This document shows, piece by piece, positions 1-11,304 of a stretch of DNA of 64,000 bases. Source of the DNA: Roridomyces roridus. Its lineage: Eukaryota; Basidiomycota; Agaricomycetes; Agaricales; Mycenaceae. Location: assembly GCA_029378245.1 (NCBI GenBank), contig JARKIF010000010.1, positions 1,240,001 through 1,304,000 of the forward strand. The letters are read 5' to 3'. The notes beneath the pieces were generated by a model that was not told the origin of the DNA, did not search any database, and saw only the letters and a program-made list of their open reading frames with translations. The position numbers and the translations under genes are program-made. Each line of letters begins with the position of its first letter. The stretch's first letter is position 1.

Positions 1-1
1 A

Positions 2-583
2 GCCGCCCTTTCGCATGACCCTGAGCGCATCGAATACCGCGTAGCAGCAGGCGTTCCCGTCGAGGATGGTACGGCCCCGCATGCACCCAGCAAGGAGTAC
101 ATCCAATCCGTTTTGGACCGCTGCGCCCCAAGCGTGCTCAATCTCCCTCGGATCGAAAATACCTACTGGACCTCCCGCTACCGTACTCGCGCTGCCGTGG
201 CTGAGCGTTCTTTTGCCCGTCTAGCTGGCGGCGGAGCGGTCCTTCTCGTCGGTGACGCAGCGCACATACACTCGCCGCTCGGCGGACAAGGCATGTCTTT
301 GGGTATCCGAGACGCAATCAGCCTCGGTGCAGCTCTCCCCGCCGTATTAGCACAAGACGACGGCGATCGTGCGGCGGTGGATAAGCTGCTCACTATCTGG
401 GCTGGTGAGCGCCACAAACGCGCGCTTGGAGTTGTTCAGATTACCAAGGGCGCGTTGGGGATGGTGATTGCGCCGCGTACTTTCATGAGACGGATTGGCT
501 TCGCATTGTTGCGGTTCTTGGGACGTTTTACATTGGTGCAGCGGATGGTGGCGTATCGGTTGAGTGGATTGGCGGAGATATGA
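2..583 (+). CDS. FAD-dependent monooxygenase, C-terminal part (5' cut by window edge)
   Basis: The frame is open from base 2 to the TGA at 581-583, giving 193 residues of the C-terminal half of an aromatic-ring-hydroxylase-type FAD monooxygenase (FAD_binding_3). The decisive motif is GDAAHIHSPLGGQGM around residues 80-94, the second FAD-ribose/pyrophosphate-binding signature of this family; it is followed by the usual helical tail. The N-terminal dinucleotide fold and the GADG motif lie outside the window. Enzymes of this family hydroxylate phenols or related substrates with NAD(P)H and O2; the substrate here is unknown. A separate relic of a related gene lies at 1541-1680, so the family was probably duplicated locally. 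Confidence 0.85.
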   Translation, partial: AALSHDPERIEYRVAAGVPVEDGTAPHAPSKEYIQSVLDRCAPSVLNLPRIENTYWTSRYRTRAAVAERSFARLAGGGAVLLVGDAAHIHSPLGGQGMSLGIRDAISLGAALPAVLAQDDGDRAAVDKLLTIWAGERHKRALGVVQITKGALGMVIAPRTFMRRIGFALLRFLGRFTLVQRMVAYRLSGLAEI

Positions 584-661
584 TCATAGTAGGTCGCACA
601 GAAGACAAGAAAGGACTTGAAGTATTCGAACATGTATATTATCAGACATCAGGTACCGCAA

Positions 662-1560
662 TCAACTATTCACCTTGATCTCCACGGCTTCACGCACGTC
701 TCCACGCTGGACAACATGAAAAACTTGCAACTCCTCGTAAACCACTCCGCGTTCCTTCTAGGGAGTCGTCGGCCCTTTTACCCAAACGATCTAAATAAAA
801 TGAGCTCACCTGCAATATCTCCTCAATCTCCCAATCCGGCTCACGCACACCAACAACTGCCACCTGCACCTCGAGCAATTTCGGTAGAGTCGGGACTAGG
901 TGCGGATTAATCGCCCGACGGAGATCTTCTCCTGGAGCGAACTCGGCGGGTTCTTGATCCTCCGTGTCATCATATATGTCGATTCCGTATGGTACATCCA
1001 TCCGCAGATGCACCTTGATCCACTCGAGGGAGGCGAGTTTGTTAAGAGCCTTGAAATGGTGCTGCCAGGACAATGTGAATTCAGAAGGGAATTCGAGAGA
1101 AGGAGACACTGACCATAGATTCCAGATGTAGTTCGACGTGGGTGAGATGTGGACACACGGCTGCGAGTGACTTGACGGTGTCCACATCGAGAGCTTGGAA
1201 TGGTTCCGGCCGGACCTCATCTTCGTCGTGTTCTTCTTCGTCCCATTGGTCAAGGAGATCTGCGGTGTAATGCAAAGGTCGATTGACCAGTGCGAGACGC
1301 CGGAGTTGAGGGGCGTGATTGAGCGCGGAAAAGTGGGGCATCCACGACGGATGGTCGTTCCTCGTCTTCACCCAGTTCTTGGCACTGATTGCGCGATACA
1401 CCATATACCCTTTCTCCCCCACTCTCCCGCAAACGAACACGAAAAACTCGAGACCCAGGTCCTGCGTCCCTTCAAATTCGTGTCGGTGAGATTGGCGGAT
1501 GAAGAGCACTTGATCGAGGTCAAATTCGTGTGGTGAAGGTATCCAGGCCAAGTATGTCAT
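662..1560 (-). CDS. F-box/LRR-like protein, N-terminally clipped
   Basis: Three exons, complement(662..757, 810..1061, 1114..1560), read in one frame across two normal GT-AG introns to a TGA at 662, giving 264 residues. The leucine-rich repeats of short strand-helix units (for example PQLRRLALVNRP, CPHLTHVELHL, LASLEWIKVHL) resemble the LRR part of the large agaricomycete F-box-like family. No F-box is present: the first in-frame ATG (1560) and the next few codons are the antisense of an unrelated monooxygenase relic, so the native 5' end appears lost at about 1540. Whether the remaining frame is expressed is unknown. Confidence 0.5.
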
Positions 1561-1680
1561 CGGCGCGGATGGTACCCACTCAGTGGTGCGTTCCTTATGC
1601 TGGAGAGTATTTTATCTTTAGATTCGTTGAAGCAGGTCCAGAATGAAGCGGGTATTCCCTTGGCAGGCTGTGACGGGTAA
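1541..1680 (+). pseudogene. Relic of a second FAD monooxygenase (GADG motif exon)
   Basis: Reading from 1541 the plus strand gives IQAKYVIGADGTHSV, a canonical GADG flavoprotein motif. A 50 bp GT-AG intron follows (1586-1635), then VQNEAGIPLAGCDG and a stop at 1678-1680. In FAD monooxygenases this motif precedes the GD motif, whereas here it lies downstream of the C-terminal half at 2-583, so it belongs to another copy. Both ends are lost. The left boundary coincides with the start of the minus-strand F-box-like frame. Confidence 0.6.
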
Positions 1681-2139
1681 CAACCCTGACTTCTGGGAAT
1701 CTTTCGCATATCGCTCTCGGCCGCCAAGCTTCCCTGACCCCAAAGGGCGTGTTGAAAATGATCGGTGCTGGCGCGCCGCATTGGGTTTGCTGCCATTCCG
1801 TCATCACGAGGTTTACTTTCGGTGGCATATCGGTCGAGTGGGTTGGCCTAGATTTAATTCGTTGTTTGACCGTTTTATGCAGCCAAATGATCTATAGAAT
1901 CCGCCCGTCAACCGCCCGTGTCCGCTATTCTCGGAACGGTTTTCAGCTTACTGAGCAACGACCACATTCAGTCCGCCGAAGACACGCGTCAAAGCCGTTC
2001 AATCAATCTAATCGGACGTTTATCCGGACACCGCCCGTTGACCGCCCGGGTAGGATCGAGAAAGAATATAACTTCGAAAAGTCGAGGGGTAGTCTCCAAC
2101 AAACCAACAACTTTCCCTCTTCACTCACCAACGATCGAA

Positions 2140-3253
2140 ATGAGCGGCATCGACTTCACCGTATTCAAAGGTTCCCCCAGCGGGATCGTGGAGACCAAGA
2201 GCTACCGTGCGCTTCCGACGGGAACCCAGGTCCTCGTCAAGGTCACGCATTCGGGAATTTGCTGGACGGATGAGGTTTTCAAGCATGCGGATATGGTGCT
2301 CGGGCACGAGGGCGTTGGCGTCGTGCAACAGCTTGGAGAGGCCGTGCAGGGGTTCAAGGTCGGCGACGTTGTAGGCTGGGGGTACGTGCACAAGACTTGT
2401 GGGACGTGTACTTGCTGCTTGGCGGGTCACGACAATTATTGTGCGGTTCGCACGATGTGAGTTGATCCACGGTTCAGACTGAAAGACCAGCTCACTCAGT
2501 TTTCTCATAGATATGGTTATGCAAACAAGGACCAGGGCTCGTTTGGTACTCACGCTATTTGGGACGCGTCGTGGCTCTTCAAGATCCCCAAAGAGATCGC
2601 CCCAGAGCACGCAGCGCCTTTGATGTGCGCCGGCGCGACGGTGTTCGCCATTATCGATTCCTACAATATCCGGCCCACGGACCGTGTGGGTGTCGTAGGC
2701 ATTGGCGGTCTAGGCCATCTGGCGATCCAGTTCCTCGCAAAGATCGGCGGGCGCGTCGTCGTGTTCTCCAACACCGAGGCCAAGCGCGAGGAGGCCATGA
2801 AGCTGGGTGCGGCAGAATTCTATCCGACGACGGGGGTGCAGAAGCTCGACATTGGGGTGACGCTCGACCATTTGATCATCACCGCGAATCTCGTGCCAGA
2901 CCAATGGATGTTGTGAGTCCAAGTCTTTCTCTGGTTGTACGAATGGATGTTGATGGCAATTTCTTTTCCACAGATACATGAGCGTCATGAGTAACATGGG
3001 CAGCGTGTACCCGCTCACCGTCAGCAGCGAGCCCCTCAAGATCCCCGCGATGCCTTTGAACGCGCGCGGCATCAAGTTCCAGGGCTCGGTGGGCGCATCT
3101 CGTGGGGTGCAAAAGAAGATGTTGCAATTTGCGGCAGCCCATAATATTAAGCCGACCATTGAACAGTTCCCGATGACCAAGGCGGGAGTTGAGGAGGGGA
3201 TGGCGAAGCTCCGCGAGGGACGTATGCGGTATAGGGCAGTTTTGGTAGCTTAG
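2140..3253 (+). CDS. Zinc-containing alcohol dehydrogenase (MDR superfamily)
   Basis: Exons 2140..2456, 2511..2912 and 2974..3253 give 332 residues. The N-terminal GroES-like domain has the catalytic-zinc cysteine in HSGICWTDE and the GHEGVGVV signature. The structural-zinc site CGTCTCCLAGHDNYC keeps the C-x2-C-x2-C-x7-C spacing. A Rossmann fold with GIGGLGH binds NAD(P). The layout matches class-I-type and cinnamyl/benzyl ADH-like fungal enzymes, which interconvert primary alcohols and aldehydes. The start is the first ATG in the frame with the conserved N-terminus, and all splice sites are GT-AG. It is probably cytosolic, with no signal peptide. It lies just downstream of monooxygenase sequence, consistent with but not proof of a shared catabolic role. 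Confidence 0.9.
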
Positions 3254-3639
3254 AGACCTTGTGTTTAGTTTGGAAGCAATAAAGCATAGATGACGTCCTC
3301 GGAATTTGTGTGCGAGCCAAGACAAGCGAGGCATGAGCAGGCTGAGTGGGAGTCAAGGCGAGACGAGAGCTTATGCCACATTGAACCATCGGTGGCGTGA
3401 TTACGTAGACACTTCTTCATCTCATCCCGAAGCGAGTCGCGTCGGGGCCGCGTCGAACAATTTGTAGCTACATCTAATTTCAAGGGCTCTCACAAAGAAT
3501 TCGAACTGAGACCACTGCAATGCTAAAATTTGAAATGCCGGTCTCTCGTTCAAAAAACGGGCACCAAGTACTTATCTTGCGCACGGAACCATAGTAGGAA
3601 GGGATTTCGAGTCTCTGAAGCTTCGAGTCCTCTCTAGTG
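3254..3639. repeat. Dispersed repeat copy 1 downstream of the ADH gene
   Basis: The stretch from about 3463 to 3640 (GTAGCTACATCTAATTTCAAGG, then GGCACCAAGTACTTATCTTG and CGGAACCATA) recurs downstream of the next gene at 7145-7260 with an internal deletion there. It contains a GTTCGAA-like B-box on the minus strand near 3495-3510 but no full tRNA fold. It is probably a non-autonomous element; its family was not recognised. Confidence 0.45.
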
Positions 3640-5000
3640 ATGCCGGTGTTCGGTTCTGAACCTCAACGCACATGTGCGAACCCTGAACCGGACCCGCGGT
3701 GCGGTCGAAGGGAGGGGTCGAACCTGCACCGAACCTGAGGTGCGGTTCGGGGTTCGCAATTTTTGCAAATTGTTGCACCTGTACGAACCGGTGCGAACCT
3801 GTTTGAACCGCTGCCGAGTTGGCCGGTTTGGAACACCTAAATCAAAGTTTTGATGAGTCGGCGATCAGTTGCGGATGATTCGGTACCATCTACCGTCGTC
3901 CAGCATTAATGATGGAAATCAGGATCTTTCCATCATCTGCTCGGCAACATCGGCAATACATGCTCGGAACAAAATTCTTGTGATCGAAATGGCAACGAAA
4001 ATGCCGTGGTCCTAACAGCGGTAATTAAAATCAGTGCACCTGCGGAGCAGATGTATCATCTCAGCTATTTTGTTGCTGTGGCATAGGGCGTGTTGTGTGC
4101 CGTAGTTTGCTAATAGTAATAGGACAATTTGCCAATGTTTAGATCTGAACTCCTTCCCAAATACATTCACATGACTCGTCTGCAGTTCATTTTTGTGGGT
4201 TCCGGAGGGTGAGAAGAATTGGGGTTCGAACCCGGAACTGAACCTCTGCCGCACCGAGCCCCAGGTGCGGTGCGGGGTTTGGGAAATTGATTGAACCGAA
4301 CCTGGGGTGGGGTCCGGGCACGGCGGGCAAAAGCCAAGTGCGGGTTCGCTGGCTTTTGCCCGCCGTGTGAGCCTGCACCGGACCTGTGGTGTGGTTCGGG
4401 GTTCAAAGGATCTGAAGAATTTTGAACCTGTGCGCACCGGTGCGAACCTGTCCGAACCCGTGCCCGAATCGGCCGATTCAGATCACCAAGATGCAACTTT
4501 TGATGCTTCGGCTTCAGTTGCGGATGATTTCGGGTAACATCGGCATCATCTGTCGTTGATAGGCATCGATGGTACACACAGGAGCCAAGCTATTGCACGC
4601 TCGGCACGTTCGGCAGCATGTGATTGGAACAAGCATTATTTGATACAGGCATCAGCAGCACCAAAGCATCTGCCTCAACGGTGATATGTGAAATCAATGC
4701 AATGGCTGAACAGCCTTGATCATCTCCCCATCTTCATAGGCACCGGTACACCATTGAATCAACAACTCTGGGGTCAATGTTGTTTTATATTCACTTTATT
4801 TGAACCATGCTGCCACTACTATGTTCACATTAGGCTTAGGATAGTTGATTCTTGGGGGCTGATGCAAGGCTGCTGGGGGAGGGAAAAAATTGGGTTCGAA
4901 CCTGCGCGAACCTGTTCGAACCCCAGACCGAACCCCACGGTTCGAGGTTCGAAAAATTTGGCCCTGAACCGAACAAAACCGGACCGCGGTAACACTACGT
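3640..5000. repeat. GAACC-rich dispersed repeats with an 18 bp hairpin
   Basis: Two related units of roughly 200 bp (about 3731-3930 and 4380-4560) share GGTGCGGTTCGGGGTTC, then GGTGCGAACCTG, then AGTTGCGGATGATT. A shorter third piece lies at about 4890-5000. Between them, CACGGCGGGCAAAAGCCA (4319-4336) is exactly inverted at 4350-4367, forming an 18 bp stem with a 13 nt loop. No credible coding frame is present in this gene-free interval. Confidence 0.55.
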
Positions 5001-5412
5001 GACCTGCGACTGAGGCTCCGTGAGTGCCGGTTTATGATGTATCTGTCCTTGTCGCTTTGTTCTGGATACTGACCGGTTGTGCCTTGCCCTCAGGAATTCT
5101 GGACTCTCACGGTCGGGCGACGGGCGTTACAGGCGACCCACTGTATCTGCCCTGCAAGTGTGCCGCTTGCGCAATTTTATGCTTCCGAAGACACTTCAGA
5201 GGCAGTCCTGCCTTGAACTTCGAAACCGCATAGTCCCTAAAATTTCCTGAGAGTGTGGCTGGAACCTTGATGACATTCTTAGATCCAGACATAAGGGCGC
5301 GGGAGGTGAACATTCACACCTAATTTAGAAATAGCGCTTGGCTATTTCATACGGAACCCGTCCTTCAGTCTCCTCTAGTCCTCTCCCTCCCACTCTCCGC
5401 TCTCACTGCCAA

Positions 5413-7122
5413 ATGTCGGAATCCGTGACCGTTATAATCGACGACAGGGATGTTCACCAACTGTCATTGCCAAGCGATGTCCGCAACCTCGGCGAACCAC
5501 TAGGAATATCTATCGACAACTGCCTCAGCTGTTTCAACAACTCAATGTTTATTCCCTTCACGCCCAATCAGATCAATAGCCCTTGGAGTTGGCCCATTCA
5601 AATCAACGGTGCGTTTTGGGTGTTATGATCATGAGACCAAGTACTGTTCTCAAAGCAATGTTTACCAGGGATCTCAATCGCATTTTTTGGTGTTACACCT
5701 CCCACCGGGTATAATAAAACGATTCGAATATCTGATCCAGTACGGGACGGAACCAATCTCACGGACCCCACGGCTTGGCTCCCGTACACCTACCCTGTGC
5801 CGGCGCAAGGCGGCCAATTCTTTGCTTCAAGCATGACACCTCCCGGCAAGCTGGGTCAAATAGGCTTCGAAGGCGCCAATGGTCTTTCACTCGATTATAT
5901 CCTTGTGACGGCGTCCAACGAGACAAAGCTGCTGGGACAGACGATCCTTGTGGATGACACAAGTCCGGAGATCTCCTGGAACGGCAGCTGGAGCAAGAAG
6001 GACGACTACAACCTGTCGATCAATTATATCGTCCCCACAATGGACTCTTTCATGAGCGCAAATTTCACCGCAAGCACCAGCTTCCCTGCCAACATGCCTC
6101 CGCATGGAAATGGCACGCACATCAGCAATACTACGGGGGATTCATTCACATTCCAGTTTGCAGGTGGGTACCACTAATGGCAGTTGATCGAACATTTCAA
6201 TTGACCCCACTTTCCCCCAGGTACATCCCTGCTCATATCTGGTGTAACGCCGGGACTAAATACAGCAACTGATTGGTTCTTGGAAATGGAGTTCACGTTG
6301 GACGGAAACACAACCAATGCAGCATTCAGCGCTGGAGCGGATGTCGTCAAGCCCCATTTCGTTTATTTCAACGCTGCCAACATTCCATCAGGCAATCACA
6401 CCTTTAGCGCCAAAATTTCGAGTATCGGTGGCGTGCCCATGCCTTCTGCGCAGATCGATTATATCACATACGCTGCTTCATTTGAAACCATCGTGGAGAA
6501 GCCTAACTTCTGTATGTCTCCGAGTTCGGCTGCGAGTTCGGCTTCGAGTTCGGCTTCGAGTTCGAGTTCGGCTTCGAGTTCGAGTTCGGCTTCGAGTTCG
6601 AGTTCGGCTTCGAGTCTGGCTCCGAGTCCCAAGAAAGACCAGGATGGACTTGGAGCCATTGTCGGTGGAGCTGTGGGCGGGTGTGTTACTCTGGGTTGTT
6701 TGGTGGTACTGGTATTGTGGCTCCTTCGAAGAAAGAGACGAAACTCGAAGGACGATGGTACTTGTAAGTGGGAACAAGTAATTGGGCTTTATATACTCAC
6801 AAATCATTCAGTACTCGAGCCTTTCATCCACAATACTTCTTCAGATATGCGCGACGCGACCTCCAGACGGTTGAATTTGAAACGGCCACCCACTGGGCTG
6901 TCAGGCTCCCCTCGTCCATCTCTTCCGCTCGGTAGAAGTGACCCAACCAGTAATACCGCTACCGGACCCGAGACGCGGGAGTTGAGGGGAGGAGTTTCCA
7001 ACACCAACATTGACTATCGAATTCAAGAATTGCAGGACCAAATGCGCAATCTGATAGAAATCCAGCAGCGCGCAGCGGCTCCGCCGTCTTATGCAGGGCA
7101 TAGTGTGGCAAATGATCAATAG
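5413..7122 (+). CDS. Single-pass membrane protein with Ser-rich linker
   Basis: Exons 5413..5608, 5669..6163, 6221..6763 and 6812..7122 give 514 residues. The N-terminal half carries N-glycosylation-type sites and two similar beta-rich segments (VTVIIDDRD and TILVDDTSPEISWNGSW), as in an abundant basidiomycete family of surface proteins. A linker of almost pure Ala/Ser, coded by a GCTTCGAGTTCGAGTTCG-type microsatellite (about 6525-6620), precedes one transmembrane helix (about residues 374-398) and a basic RRKRR stop-transfer. A cytosolic tail follows, with a possible coiled coil near the end. No signal peptide follows the chosen ATG, so the true 5' end may be further upstream; an in-frame ATG exists at 5338. 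Its role is unknown, perhaps wall sensing. Confidence 0.75.
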
Positions 7123-9471
7123 GCCTTGTTTTTTTGGGGGTAATGTGTAGCTGCATGTAATTTCAAGGGCCCTTCGTTCTCAAACGGACACTAAGTACTT
7201 ATCTAAGTTATCTTGCGGACGGAACCATACTTACTAGGAATGAATTCCGAGTCAGAACTGGACAGAAAAAACTTGAAAAGAGACCGAGATAATGAGCTTG
7301 GTAGATGTAGTTATAATGGAATGCCGATGGACTCGCGTGCGGATGCGGAATGTGGATTCGGAGCAGACTTCTCAGATTGGCGTGCCAAATTGGCTTGCGC
7401 CGCTTAGCGGAGTTTGAATTTGGCTTGGCGGGCGTGGGCGTGGGCGGGCGTGGCGTGGGCGTGGCTTGTGCCTGCTAACAGTCAATTCCTTTGTATTTCC
7501 TCCACGCTCTCATAGCCTTAGCGCCTCCAGACTCACATCAGTACCTCATGTGCCATCGCCCATCACCGTCGACTTCAACACAGTTGGCCGTCGTCGTTCA
7601 GCACATCTTGGTCGCCGATGTCACACTTTTCAACTCGTTCCACGTCCCGTCAGTTGCCCGGTCCCTGACAAGACTCCCCTATACTCGAGGATTACCTGAT
7701 GGGCGCAACACGTCTAGCGGGCGTCGGGCCGTCGGCGGTGTTGGGGCTTTGGGGCTTGGGGTTGTAGTTCACCACGGCAGGTGGGTGGCACTTAGTATAT
7801 CATCAGAGTACTGACAATGAATCTGTTTCAACATCGCCGGGAAGGCCGAGGCAATCCCTGGGCAGAATCATGAACATCGACTGCCACTCCTATCAACTCA
7901 TCCCACGGGTTTGGTTCGATTTCGATCTCATTTTACTGGCGTCAGGAAGCGGGCATGAGCTTGAACATGTGGGTCTGGTTGCGAGCTTCGTATGCATGGA
8001 GTGGGTATGTGTCGTGTTTGGTCCGAGTCGGTGTTGATTTCGAGCGCAAGTAAGTGGCACCATTTACGATGCTACGTCCAACTAACGTCCCGGAAGGGCC
8101 GTTCTGGGAGTCTTCTGCATTGAACTCGTAGGACAGGTTGCTTTGTAACACTGAAATTCCAGGGAAATCTTCTGCCCGCCAATTTGATGGCAAGCGACAA
8201 ACTGGCTTGTGATCGGAAATTGCTAGTTCAACCTCCCTCGTCCGCGGTCCAAGTGTATAAAATTTGCATGTATAAGACTACTAAGACATGTTCTGAGACT
8301 ACATACAGTGGCCCAAGTGCATATAATGCAGAGATTCCTCCTCAAAATGCCACAAGCCCGGCCGCGCCCAATTTGATCGCATCAGGCAAATTGGCTTGTG
8401 GATTGTTGAACTCAACAACACAATTCTCGTGGATCTTTCAATGATGCATCTATACAGGACGGCTCTTATGTACTCCATGAAGTATTCTCAATTGAAATTG
8501 AACAAAACTTTGAGTCAGAGGTGCCTTTTTGGTGGAAATGTCTGTCTCAATGGCCGCACGGCCCGCATCAGCCATCGTGAAGAGCCACACGACCACCCGG
8601 TGGATTTTTCACAAGTCCACTGGGTAGAATGAGTCAAGAATCTCGCACTTCAAGTACTCAAACATCACTTATTCAACCAGTGCAGTTGGTTCAACCCTTT
8701 TTATTGTATCTCCGTCGTTGTAAGGCGCTTCTACTCGGTTCCAGACCGGCAGGGGGTGGAAAGAGCCCAAACTCACTCACTGAAGCCCGCAAGCCAGCCG
8801 GCGGGGGAGAATTGAGGATGTTGTTCAGTAAGATATGTCGCCGTCAAGCCGGATATTAATCACCGCAATAGTATTGCTCGAAAGAAGCGTCTGGGCATCA
8901 AGGGGGGACATTGTGGGATGCATCCTGTGTAGTCAGAATGGGAATAAACCATCTCTGAGACTCACAAAATGCACAAGCCAGTCTCAAAATTTGGCTTGGC
9001 ACGAGGCGACAAATTGGCTTGCCAAGCCAACAAATTGGCGTGCACGCCAATTAGCCGGGCGGGGGCGGGTGATCAGACCAAAATCCCCGCCCCCGCCCGA
9101 TACAAGCCAGTTTGCGCGGGCGCAAGCCAATTTGACCCGCCAAAAAGTTAACTCTCGGATTCGGAGTTCGTTATTGGTGGGCGGCGTCGATGTGATCACA
9201 AAACTCCGTGAAAGAACAAAGATTCGGAGAGTGAAGATCCATTCAAGTTTGGCAACGATGTCGCATATAGATAACTACATAGGGTACATTTCGAATATAT
9301 CAAAGGTACTTGGTGGAAGTACAGTATTCTGGCCTCGCCACCACGCTGCACCCCTGCATGCCCAAAAGGCGAAGGGGCGCGGCGCGTGCGGTGTCGACCG
9401 CCAGCCGGCAGTCGGCATCGAATTCGACAAAGTGAGGGGAGCCGCCAACGACGGCAAATCACACGGGGGAC
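7123..9471. repeat. Gene-free repeat region with CAAATTGGCTTG-type motifs
   Basis: It holds repeat copy 2 (7145-7260, see 3463-3640) and a GGCGTG-rich run (about 7415-7475). Recurrent CAAATTGGCTTG-like motifs occur near 7388, 8190, 8388, 8986, 9010 and 9030, and in inverted form (GCAAGCCAATTTG) near 9122-9134. Direct plus inverted copies within 9000-9140 suggest the end of a non-autonomous DNA element. The last 100 bp or so reappear beside the broken cyclin copy at 18.45-18.57 kb. No protein of recognisable family is encoded. Confidence 0.45.
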
Positions 9472-10525
9472 CTACGCCGCGACGCGCACAGAAGCAGCGT
9501 GGTGGTGGTTATGATGATGATGTCGCGGTATTGGCAGCGAGTGCAAGAAGGCGTGTATTCGCCCGTGGCCCGTGCTTTTGGGGCATAATGTCCTTTTGGG
9601 GACGGGGAGGGAGACGAGGATAGGGGATTGATGTAGCTCGTCCACGTCCATGGGAACGTCACTCCCATCGGGGAAGATGGCGTGCGAGATGGGCGTGGGC
9701 GGTGAGAGACTGCCGATGCTCGAATGGGGCGAGGAAGGCTCGAGGTCGGGGCAGCCTACGACCACAGGGGAGGGGAAGGAGGAGGAGGAGGCGCGGCTGA
9801 TGGGCAACGGGTCGGCATTGACCACAGTGAGACGAGGAACACCCTCCGCCACCTGCATGAGTCCCTCCCGGTGAGCGAGCACATCCTCCGCGGTCACAGC
9901 CAAATCCCAATCCAGCACCTCGAGAAACTCTCTCTCGATCCGGCCGATATCCCGCTTGCCGAATACACCGGTACAGAGAGCCCAATGGACATTACGCAGG
10001 GTGCTGTCGTTGGTGTACTTGGAGGAAATAATCAGCGCGCCGAGGAAAACGCGTTCCAGGGCCCACTCTTCCAGAGCGATGGTGAGATGGGCGCGTGCGC
10101 GGGTGAGGTAGACGAGCGTGACGAGCACGTCAGCGGCAGAGACCTCTGCTCGGGAGAGGACGGTGGACACGAAGGTCGTAAACTTTTTGAGGTGGGAGGG
10201 CGAGCGGGTGAATGATGGAGTCACGCCGGAGCGTTTGAGCGAGTACGAGACGGTGGAGGACACGCGAGATACGAGGTACTCTGAATGTCTGTTAGCGAGA
10301 GCTGGGGGAGATGAGGGAAGATGGGAACGAACCGATAACGGGCTGGGAGATCTCAATATCGATAAGCTCCAAGAGGTCGGAGGAGTGCATGGCTGGGTCT
10401 ACGAGAGATGCGGCATGCACAGGGCTGTTGGTTCTGCTGCTGCTGGGACTCCAGTCGCCGTAAGAGGAGGTGCTCGGAGACGAGCCCGATGAGGAGGAAG
10501 ACGAGTCAGCCAGCGGAGAGTACAT
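9472..10525 (-). CDS. Pho80/Pcl-type cyclin
   Basis: Two exons, complement(9472..10280, 10333..10525), give 333 residues. A Ser-rich N-terminus is followed by a cyclin box (about residues 75-180) with the Pcl hallmarks: LVTLVYLTRA, EEWALERVFLGALIISSKY, NDSTLRNVHWA and IGRIEREFLEVLDWDL. Such cyclins partner Pho85-like kinases in nutrient and cell-cycle control. The long low-complexity C-terminus ends in a His-rich stretch. The 52 bp intron falls just before the cyclin box, and the start ATG at 10525 opens the Ser-rich region. A truncated inverted duplicate of this locus lies at about 18.04-18.60 kb. Confidence 0.9.
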
Positions 10526-11210
10526 TGTTGAGACTGTGGAAGGTGAGTCGGTGGATGTTCAGAGCGGCCATAACAGCTGTTTTTTATAAATGCGCCGGAG
10601 AAACGGATACACGGGATGTCTGAGTCAGGGCGGCTGCGGCGCAGAGGAAAAGAATGACGAGGCGGTGCGTGTGTAAGCGGCTGCTTACCCGTTTTTGGAA
10701 TTGCCGAAGCCGGGTTTCTGTCATCCACTCTTTGTTTGTGGCTCTGCTCGCTCTCTCATTCGTCCCCACAGCACCGATCTTCTACCCATCCTGCAGCTGT
10801 ATTTCTCCACAGCAGAATGGTCTCTACAGCAAATACCTCGCGATATATCGAATGCCACGGCGGTAAATGAGCCCGTGCCGCTATACGCGGCCTTGACCTG
10901 CGCAGCTGACGTCAATTCAATTCTCCGGGACATTTGCTGCGCTGGTGTCAGCAAAATCGTCAAATGGTGTTTCACCCCAAATTGATCCGCCAAGGGGCGG
11001 CCCTTTTTTGTCATGGCAATTCATCTCACTTCCGTTTGCTTGCGTGGCCGTCCCGCCGACTGAGAGATCGTGGAGGCTCCAGGACTCGGAGGTAGGTAGT
11101 TTCTGTGCTTAGGCCCTTCCTTCACTTTCGCACTGTGCATGTGTGTGGCTTCAATCCTGTTGACCAAAACCTATAGATATCAAGGACCCCAGATGATCAC
11201 TTACCTCGTC
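10526..11210. other. Intergenic, no gene seen
   Basis: Upstream region of the minus-strand cyclin gene and leader of the tRNA gene. Short pyrimidine-rich tracts only; no conserved frame or repeat was noticed. Confidence 0.5.
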
Positions 11211-11304
11211 GCCCGCTTGGCTTAGGGGTAAAGCGTATCACTCGTATCGCATAAAACCAACGTCTGCGATGATAAGATCAGTCGTTCGAATCGGCTAGTG
11301 GGCA
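11211..11304 (+). tRNA. tRNA-Thr (anticodon CGT) with 22 nt intron
   Basis: A full cloverleaf can be drawn. The acceptor GCCCGCT pairs with AGTGGGC with one G-U. The D stem is GCTT/AAGC, the anticodon stem TATCA/TGATA, and the T arm AGTCG-TTCGAAT-CGGCT. The discriminator is A. The anticodon CGT lies at 11243-11245, and an intron of 22 nt (11247-11268) sits one base 3' of it, the canonical nuclear position. Box A and box B are intact. Confidence 0.88.

Noticed and set aside
3484..3560. tRNA-like B-box on the minus strand
   Set aside because: No acceptor or anticodon stem can be formed. It is better explained as part of the dispersed repeat, possibly SINE-like.
8835..9623. Plus-strand frame of 262 codons
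   Set aside because: It runs through the inverted-repeat region and into the antisense of the cyclin C-terminus.
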